From assembly GCA_038049695.1 (NCBI GenBank), contig CP142455.1, forward strand, positions 24,527,501 through 24,591,500: a DNA stretch of 64,000 nt. The letters are read 5' to 3'. The notes under the pieces were generated by a model. The model saw only the letters and a list, made by a program, of their open reading frames with translations, searched no databases and was not told where the DNA came from. Below are positions 57,273 to 64,000 of this stretch, in pieces. Position 1 is the first letter of the stretch; the number at the start of each line of letters is the position of its first letter. Source of the DNA: Cinnamomum chago. Taxonomy: Eukaryota > Streptophyta > Magnoliopsida > Laurales > Lauraceae. A program made the position numbers and the translations under genes.

Positions 57273-58160
57273 TCTCTAGATTGGTGTACTCAAACAATCA
57301 AGCCAATAGTGTGCAGAAATAAACAATATGCAACGGAAATAAACAAAACAAGCACACACCACAAGGACACCAAATTTAAGGTGGAAAACCCTAATCGGGT
57401 GAAAAACCACCGATCCGAACTGGATCAAATCAAACACTATGAATCTCGCAATTACAAGAAACTCAGATCTCTTCCCCAGATATCCCCTACCTAAGGACTG
57501 AACTTACCTTGTGTCGCTTCACGCTTCAACGACTTCACACCGTTGATTGCAACAGATTCAATCCAGCGTCTGACTCCTCAAATCTTCTCGCAAGAAGATA
57601 ATCTTCTACAAAAGATGCAGAATAACTGGCTCTAGAGAACTTGGCAGCACAACTTCATAAAAATCTCTATAAAAGAATTCTCTCAATGATAATTTATAAC
57701 TCATAACTTTGAGAGGTGAGGGTTGTCCTTTTGGAATAGTCCTTGAGTCCTTTAAATAGCCACAAGGACGTGTTTAAAGTTGCCTAAGATGATTAGGACT
57801 AAAACCAGCCGTTTGAGCACAATAAGAATAGCAGTTTTCAAAATTCGTAGTTCACTGCGCTTAGTTCGCTCGAGCGATCATTGGGTGCACTCGAGCGGAC
57901 CAGCCTCTGTTTCAGCGCTGGGGCAAACCGACCTGTTCGCTCGAGCGGATGTGATGGTCGCTCGAGCGGTCCCCTCTCTGGATAATCTGAAATTTCAGCT
58001 CTCTTTCTCCAGCTTTCTTCTTCTAATTCTTTCATACTTTCTTCTTCTGAGTCCTTCCAATCTTCTATCTTCAGAGTCATTTTCTAAATACAAATTACAA
58101 CTCAAAAGACCCAGAATTTTGTCCAACCCATGAATTTAGCCAACACTAAAATTCCTAACA
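57273..58160 (-). repeat. 3' LTR of the gag-only element
   Basis: Near-identical to 60511-61397 and ends attcctaaca. TATA-like TATTTAAA (57751-57758, minus). The polypurine tract aaaggaggagat lies at 58161-58172. Confidence 0.88.
57867..57968. promoter_or_regulatory. Four GCTCGAGC-type palindromes in the 3' LTR
   Basis: Boxes lie at 57867, 57888, 57938 and 57959, about 110 bases upstream of the TATA motif in the element's orientation. The same four occur in the other LTR at 61105-61206. Confidence 0.7.
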
Positions 58161-58172
58161 ATCTCCTCCTTT
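58161..58172 (-). promoter_or_regulatory. Polypurine tract of the gag-only element
   Basis: AAAGGAGGAGAT on the minus strand directly before the LTR start TGTTAGG. Further G-rich/A-rich tracts lie at 58317-58352. Confidence 0.8.
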
Positions 58173-58486
58173 GGCAATTCATGGACAAAACTCCCTAAGA
58201 CAATACAAATTGATATACCCAAAATGAAACCCAAAATACATTGAATTTTTTAAAATTAAAAAAATGCAGATCAACAAATGTACGCATTGTCTCTAACTTA
58301 GTCTAAACTTCTTGTTCTCCCCCTTAATCTGTCATCTTTCTCCCCCTTTTCGTCCATAAATTGACAAAGCTAAGGATAAGAACATGCAGCTTTTTGTCAA
58401 TTAGGATCAGTAGCTCCCCCTCAAAAACAACTCCCCCTGAATGTATCTTCGTAGCAGTGCTGGGGGTAAGAGCTTCAGCTCTTTGA

Positions 58487-60425
58487 TCAGTGCTTTTTAC
58501 ATGTAGCCACCCACACTTGTGTAGTTTGATCTTTCAGCAGCGTGTTAGTAAACTCTTTAGGCAAATCAGATTTTCGAACCCAATTTTGAACCATCTTGGG
58601 TGGAGAAAAATTCTTCCTCCATTGCTTGGTCTTAGGTAGACTTTGCAGTTTCTTGCAATGGGGACGAATGTGTCCTGTTAATCCACAACGATGACAAGTG
58701 GATGTGCGTGCAGTGTGTGACACATTCTTTTTCTTGAAACTACTCAACACATTATTTGAAGGTGCAGTATGTGGAGTTGCATGTACAAAACTTGAAACGA
58801 AAATTGTTTTACCTTTAGTATTTGAAGTGGATGCACCATGATCATAACCGAGACCGCTTCTGTCAAAATGAGACTTCTGACTGGACAAGATGTTTGTAAG
58901 AGTCTTCGAACCAATGTTCATCTTGTTTAGAGAAGCTTGTTTGACTTCTAACTCTGACAGAGTGATCTTCAGTCTTCCTTGCAGGTCTTGATTTTCAGCT
59001 TTAACAGTTTGCAACTCCATCTTCATATTCTTCATCTTTTGTTCAGCCTTTTCAAGTTTTTGACTCTCAGTAGCCAAACTTCCAGCCATGCAGTTTTTCT
59101 GACTTTCCAAGAGATGAATCTTTTCCAGTGCTTGCTCTAATTCAATCTTCAGTGCAGAATTTTCTTCTTGAGCAGCCTTGTACTTGATTGTGATCTTGTT
59201 ACCATACTTGGTCATCTTGACACAATCAGCATAGGTAGTATGATACAATTCTTCCCAATCTCTCTCTTGATCTGACAATTCATCTTCATCATCTTCATCA
59301 GTATCATTGTCAGACACAGACTTAGCCATGAATGCCACAAACTTGCCATTCACAACTTTTAAAGGATCATCCTCGTGATCTTTTGCATTTTCCATTTCTT
59401 CTTCAGACGATTCTTCATCCAAGTAGTATTGAGAGCCTTTTGCTTTGTACCATTTTTCTTGTTGGCACACTCATTAGCATAGTGACCATAACCTTGACAC
59501 TCAAAACACTTTGTTCCTTTTGCATGATCCTTCTTCTCAGATCTGAAATTCTTTTTATTGGCTCGTTTTGTCTTCATGTATTTTTTGAAACACTTAATAA
59601 ACTCAGCCATATCATCTTTTTATTGGCTCGTTTTGTCTTCATGTATTTTTTGAAACACTTAATAAACTCGGCCATATCATCTTCAGCATCATATTCAGAA
59701 TCAGATTCAACTTTCTTTACAAGCTTCTTTCTTGATTCTGTAATGGCTTTCAAAGCAATATCATTCTCTTTTGATTTTCCTTTATTCAAACGGTTTGCTT
59801 CAAAAGTCTGAAGATTTCCAGCTAGTTCATTTACCTTGAGGGTATTCAGATCCTTATTTTCTTCAATAGCATCAACTTTAGAATCAAACCTCGAAGGTAG
59901 AGATCTCAGAATTTTCTTGACAATTTTGTGTTTTGGTATTTCTTCCTCTAGAATGAAAACATCATTGACAATATCATTCAGCCTTGCATTAAATTGATCA
60001 AAGGTCTCATCTTCTTCCATCATGATGGTTTCAAATTCTTTATTCAGTCTTTGCAATTTAGCTTGCTTCACCGTGTCTGTACCCTCATAAACTGTCTGTT
60101 TGACTTCCAATGCTTCTTTTGCAGTTTTGCAAGTGGAGATCCTTCGAAACTCATCAGCAGACACTCCATTGCATATGCTTTTCACAGCCTTGTTATTACA
60201 ATTGGATGCATGCTTCTCATCCTTAGACCATTGGGCTTTAGGTTTAGGAACAGTTTGTCCATTAACCACAATTGTAGGTCTAGAGTAGCCCTCCTCAACA
60301 ATATCCCAAATATCATCATCAATGGACTTAAGAAACCCAATCATCCTTTGCTTCCAATATGCATAATTAGAGCCATCAAACAAAGGAGGCTTGGAAGTTG
60401 ATGTCCATTCTCTACTGAGCACCAT
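58487..60425 (-). pseudogene. Gag of the gag-only element, two frameshifts
   Basis: From the Met at 60425 the protein shows FDGSNYAYWKQRM, FLKSIDDDIWD and the UBN2 core (FDQFNARL, IVKKILRSLPSRFDSKV). It continues with a zinc knuckle CFECQGYGHYANEC, an acidic DEESSEEE segment, a long coiled coil and a second knuckle CHRCGLTGHIRPHC. A 65-bp tandem duplication (59552-59681) shifts the frame before the first knuckle. Another shift lies near 59440. The frame ends with TTQVW plus a few residues and a stop at 58487, exactly where related elements continue into the protease (VWYLDSG). Pol was therefore deleted from that point to near the polypurine tract. Confidence 0.88.
59552..59681. repeat. 65-bp tandem duplication inside gag
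   Basis: Two adjacent copies of the block tattggctcgttttgtcttc ... gccatatcatct, differing at one position (cagcc versus cggcc). The length is not divisible by three. Confidence 0.9.
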
Positions 60426-60470
60426 TCTAGAAATCTTGTAGGATCAAAACATAACAAGATAGTGCAACCC

Positions 60471-60482
60471 GCTCTGATACCA
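60471..60482 (-). promoter_or_regulatory. Primer-binding site of the gag-only element
   Basis: TGGTATCAGAGC, a perfect initiator-Met tRNA site, two bases inside the 5' LTR. Confidence 0.9.
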
Positions 60483-60484
60483 AT

Positions 60485-61397
60485 TGAAAATTTTAATTAT
60501 AGGCCCGCGATCTCTAGATTGGTGTACTCAAACAATCAAGCCAATAGTGTGCAGAAATAAACAATATGCAACGGAAATAAACAAAACAAGCACACACCAC
60601 AAGGACACCGAATTTAAGGTGGAAAACCCTAACTGGGTGAAAAACCACCGATCCGAATTGGATCAAATCAAACACTATGAGTCTCACAATTACAAGAAAC
60701 TCAGATCTCTTCCCCAGATAACCCCTACCCAAGGACTGAAGTTACCTTGTGTCGCTTCACGCTTCAACAACTTCACACCGTTGATTGCAACAGATTCAAT
60801 CTAGCGTCTAACTCCTCAAATCTTCTCGCAAGAAGATAATCTTTTACAAAAGATGCAGAAGAACTGGCTCTAGAGAACTTGGCAGCACAACTTCATAAAA
60901 ATCTCTATAAAAGAATTCTCTCAATGATAATCTATAACTCATAACTTTGAGAGGTGAGGGTTGTCCTTTTGGAATAGCCCTTGAGTCCTTTAAATAGCCA
61001 CAAGGACGTGTTTAAAGTTGCCTAAGATGATTAGGACTAAAACCAGCCGTTTGAGCACAATAAGAATAGCAGTTTTCAAAATTCGTAGTTCACTGCGCTT
61101 AGTTCGCTCGAGCGATCATTGGGTGCGCTCGAGCGGACCAGCCTCTGTTTCAGCGCTGGGGCAAACCGACCTGTTCGCTCGAGCGGATGTGACGGTCGCT
61201 CGAGCGGCCCCTCTCTGGATAATCTGAAATTTCAGCTCTCTTTCTCCAGCTTTCTTCTTCTAATTCTTTCATACTTTCTTTTTCTGAGTCCTTCCAATCT
61301 TCTATCTTCAGAGTCCTTTTCTAAATAAAAATTACTACTCAAAAGACACAGAGTTTTGTCCAACCCATGAATTTAGCCAGCACTAAAATTCCTAATA
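60485..61397 (-). repeat. 5' LTR of the gag-only element
   Basis: Starts TGAAAATTTTAATTATAGG on plus and ends attcctaata (the terminal CA is changed to TA). Four GCTCGAGC boxes lie at 61105-61206 and a TATA-like motif at 60989-60996 (minus). Confidence 0.88.
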
Positions 61398-61535
61398 GGG
61401 CTTCACCTCTTCTATAATGACAATATCTGCATAGCCCTCCTTCTTCCTTAACCGCTTGATTAAGCAAGGTGAATCCACTTCCAGTAACCACCAACCGATC
61501 AAGGTCCTTCCCCTCTATTGCCACAGAAATGACGC
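61398..61535 (-). pseudogene. Exon 3 fragment of a second HMA/HIPP gene, split by the gag-only element
   Basis: After an acceptor (attgtag) the minus strand reads GVISVAIEGKDLDRLVV, parallel to exon 3 of the gene at 49377-52353. A five-base deletion relative to that gene then shifts the frame. The shifted frame continues EVDSPCLIKRLRKKEGYADI, then VIIEEVKP, where the LTR begins. The Lys-rich linker and CaaX end are not found beyond the element. Same strand and same family as the intact gene, so it is a tandem paralogue that has been inactivated. Its exon 2 is not visible to the right within the window. Confidence 0.82.
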
Positions 61536-63229
61536 CTACAATATGTCAATTGGCACACAATTTAGCCCTTTTAAGTACTTTTAATTTGCGTTATCTACAA
61601 GTTGAGCTTGGGCCAGAAAAATCTAAGTTTTCATCAAACTAGGGCCAATTAGTTTAAAAAAACTGATCCTAGTAGTTTCATGACCATAACTTTGAGTTGT
61701 ATAAGCGACCTCATGCCAATTTCAATGTTTCATTAGGATACATAACAAAAAAAGGTCAGCTTCAGTTTAATATGTAAAGTTTGGTCCATGCTTATGTTTT
61801 AAATAATTTGTATAATAAAAAAATGCTAGATGGAGGAATATTCATGTGCATCCATCCCTTACCATTGGGCGAGGATGCATAGGTGGCTTTCTCTCTTTGC
61901 ACATGAACATTCATCTTCTATGCATATGATCATATATGGCTTTCCCTCTATTGCATGTGAATATTTTCAATTATGTAAGTATCCATCACCATATGATGAC
62001 AGATGGATGCATGTGAACATTCCTCATCTATGTACCAACTTTTTGAGTTTATTTCAAATTGTAAAAATACATTTGAACTCCATTCTTTCCACTTTTATCT
62101 TCTATTTTGTTATTACATCTAAAAACACCTTGAAAATAATTAAAATGAAGGTTTATAGTTTTTATTATATATTTCTAAAAAATCTATGAGAACATGCAAA
62201 GACAAATTGCCATTTCAGTCTAACAGAAACACATGATTGAAGTTTGAGTGATATTGAATTATAAAATCAGAATAAAACTTAAGCTCTATGGGCTGCTTTT
62301 TATTAAATGGTAGCACCCTTATTAAATGGATAGGTATAGCACACCTTTTAAAAATCCAAACTTTTTAGTTTTATATGCCTTTACACCCAATAAATAGATT
62401 GAATATATATACTATAGTTGATTGCAATTAGTTCCATTCCTTTTTTCCATAAAACAGAGGAAAGTGAAGGAAGTTAAACGTGTGTTCAAGATGTAGTAAA
62501 TTCGGTGGACTAATAATGGTCATCTTATTAATTTGAGTAGAATTTTATACTGTGGTAAAGCAAGTGGCAGAACAATCTTTGAAGCTTAATTTTATAAGAA
62601 ATTAAGTTGAAACAATAATGTAAACTTAATTCAGGTATCATCTCATTCTCGGGGAGTCGGGGAACAAGCTTTTCCAAGCTATAGTCGTGCCCAGTTTTCA
62701 AGAAAAAATGAAGCTATTTAAAAGGTCAAAATGCAGTTTCCATACAAAACTTACTATTTATAGTAATTTTTTATTTTTCTTATTTTAGGTTTTCTCAATC
62801 CATTGGAGTCTGCATTTTTTGTGGAAAGTCATTAAAAGTAATTAATAAACTAGTTGATGGGGTTTTTTGTAATTAATTTTTTTTACTATTTTTAGTAAAT
62901 TTTATTATTTCGGAAATGGAGGGTTTTGGATTGCTACGTAATGTTTAATAGTATGAAATCGAGTTTCTATTTTTGTATTTTGTTTTTTTTTCCTTCTAAA
63001 TTTAGGATTTTTTTATTAGGTTGAGGATGGTAGTCTCCCTTATTTTATTTTTTTTCATGCTTTTTGCTGGGCGCACATGTACATTACAAGGATTGTTGGG
63101 TTACTTAAATGATTTTGGAAAGATGGCCCTGCTCATGAGCATATCAAAAGTTTTGTGCTCTCATAAAATGCGGCGGAATCGGGATCATCTGAGGCTTTTC
63201 CTCAAAGTGATCGTGGGGAGATTAATTAC
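61536..63229. other. AT-rich sequence, no gene seen
   Basis: Possibly intron of the HMA paralogue. A repeated motif (gcatgtgaacattcctcatctatg and relatives, 61838-62030) indicates a small local duplication. The open frames 61830-62189 and 63021-63254 have no recognisable domain. Confidence 0.45.
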
Positions 63230-63719
63230 TAGAGGTGCACAAAAAAACCGCTAAATCGCTAAACCGATCCATACCGGTCCAAATTAACCGAGCAGTTCGG
63301 ATTGGCTTTGTAGTAGATCGGTTCAGTCATGGTTCAAATTTTCTTCAAATCGTTCGGTTTGATTCGGTTTGAAGGTTTAACAACCGCTCAACCAAACCAA
63401 ACCGAACCAATTATATAAATATATATCTTTTATAAAATTTATAAAGAAATATGAAATTTTACTTGATGAAGATTCTAACCCTCCGTTACTTGAATTCAAC
63501 ATCTCTCACCAATTAAACTACCATTAATTTTTTGTGAAAAAATAAATAAAATAACATAAAAACAAAAAATCGTAACTGAACCGAACCGAACCGGTTTCTT
63601 TCGGTTCAGTTTGAGTAATGAGCAGCTCGGTTCGGTTTACGAAAATAGAAAACCAATGGATTCAGTTTGATTGATGGTTTCCCTGCTAAACCGATCCAAA
63701 CCGCCCATGTGCACCCCTA
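63230..63719. mobile_element. hAT-type MITE, 490 bp
   Basis: The termini TAGAGGTGCACA and the inverse of TGTGCACCCCTA form inverted repeats. An exact 8-bp duplication TTAATTAC flanks the element (63222-63229 and 63720-63727), the hAT length. The interior is rich in ggttcggtt/aaccgaacc motifs in both orientations. It has no coding capacity. Confidence 0.9.
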
Positions 63720-63727
63720 TTAATTAC

Positions 63728-64000
63728 GCTCCTCCATGTCACCATGGGTAACCCATTCTCGGGCAATGTGCAGCAACCCCACATGCATGGCAGGCCGCCC
63801 ACGGTGACATGGAAAACCCTGATAGGTTCACTCAAGGTCACCTTAGGTAAAAGCCTCACCAGATTCAGACTAAATGCAGCTTCGCCAGTGACAATTGTTT
63901 GTGTGCCACTCATACCTCAGCCGGAGAGAATATTTTACGTAAATATTGATTCCAAAGTTGGAGTGGATTTTTTATTTTTTATTTTTTTTTTTTGTACTCC
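63728..64000. other. End of window, no recognised gene
   Basis: Moderate GC content to about 63930. The frame before the MITE (gag att aat tac) may have continued here, but a stop follows quickly and no family is recognised. Confidence 0.35.

Larger units (their letters stand above)
57273..61397 (-). mobile_element. Gag-only copia derivative (TR-GAG-like), minus orientation
   Basis: Two LTRs of about 0.9 kb (57273-58160 and 60485-61397) flank only 2.3 kb. That interior has a canonical primer site, a gag gene and a polypurine tract, but no protease, integrase or RT. The first 26 bases of the left LTR's outer end do not match the right LTR, so that boundary is diverged or deleted. The right LTR ends TA instead of CA. 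No clean target duplication is visible (gggct on the right; ggggt/gggtt on the left). Non-autonomous gag-bearing LTR elements have been described in plants as TR-GAG. Confidence 0.88.

Noticed and set aside
61536-64000. Search for exon 2 (MxCxxC) of the HMA paralogue
   Set aside because: No MHCPKC-like segment with splice sites was seen before the window ends.

Overview
This is nuclear DNA of a flowering plant. The evidence is GT-AG split exons of plant-type proteins (GPAT9, HIPP/HMA, SEC23, KANADI-like GARP, NPF, CRK) and plant LTR retrotransposons primed by initiator-Met tRNA. I cannot name the species. Almost the whole window is transposable elements. Only one complete host gene is visible: a three-exon heavy-metal-associated (HMA/HIPP) gene on the minus strand at 49377-52353. 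A decayed exon of a paralogue lies at 61398-61535. A lone GPAT9 exon (208-293), a lone CRK kinase exon (43799-43840) and a PDI-like fragment (about 37610-37724) are the other plausible host remnants outside elements.

Layout. 1-9.4 kb: GPAT9 exon, a G-rich minisatellite, a MITE (2599-2979), an element end built of ATATCGGT repeats, a degenerate LTR pair (about 4335-9000) and a 175-bp triplication. 9.4-26.3 kb: two inverted homologous arms bracket MULE-A (11053-13124) and a full-length minus-strand Sirevirus-like copia element (13901-25078, target duplication AAGAG). The copia element contains MULE-B (16897-19009, target duplication AAAATAGAA), which carries a frameshifted first exon of a MurB-type gene. 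26.3-36.6 kb: a solo LTR (target duplication GTACA) is split by an 8.4-kb CACTA element (27215-35606, target duplication ATA). The CACTA element holds pieces of at least four host genes: RPS3a, NPF transporter, KANADI-like GARP and SEC23. 38.2-43.5 kb: two solo LTRs (38170-39607 and 39663-43480). 44-49 kb: an element with CCAACGC repeats, then a 15-unit tandem array of about 231 bp. 49.4-52.4 kb: the HMA gene, with a solo LTR (52685-55672) just upstream of it. 56-57.2 kb: LINE and SINE remnants. 57.3-61.4 kb: a gag-only copia derivative inserted in the HMA paralogue. 63.2-63.7 kb: a hAT-type MITE with an exact 8-bp duplication.

The most striking pattern is that five LTR loci of at least three different families carry small clusters of palindromes, all centred on TCGA (cgATCGATcg, gGTCGACc, gCTCGAGc). 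In the three best-oriented elements the cluster lies about 30-110 bases upstream of a TATA-like box. The cassettes look modular. Two solo LTRs of one family carry different palindromes, and one of them shares a 25-base identity with the copia LTR. Palindrome-rich LTR cis-regions are known from Sireviruses. The apparent exchange between families is my inference and is the main point to test.
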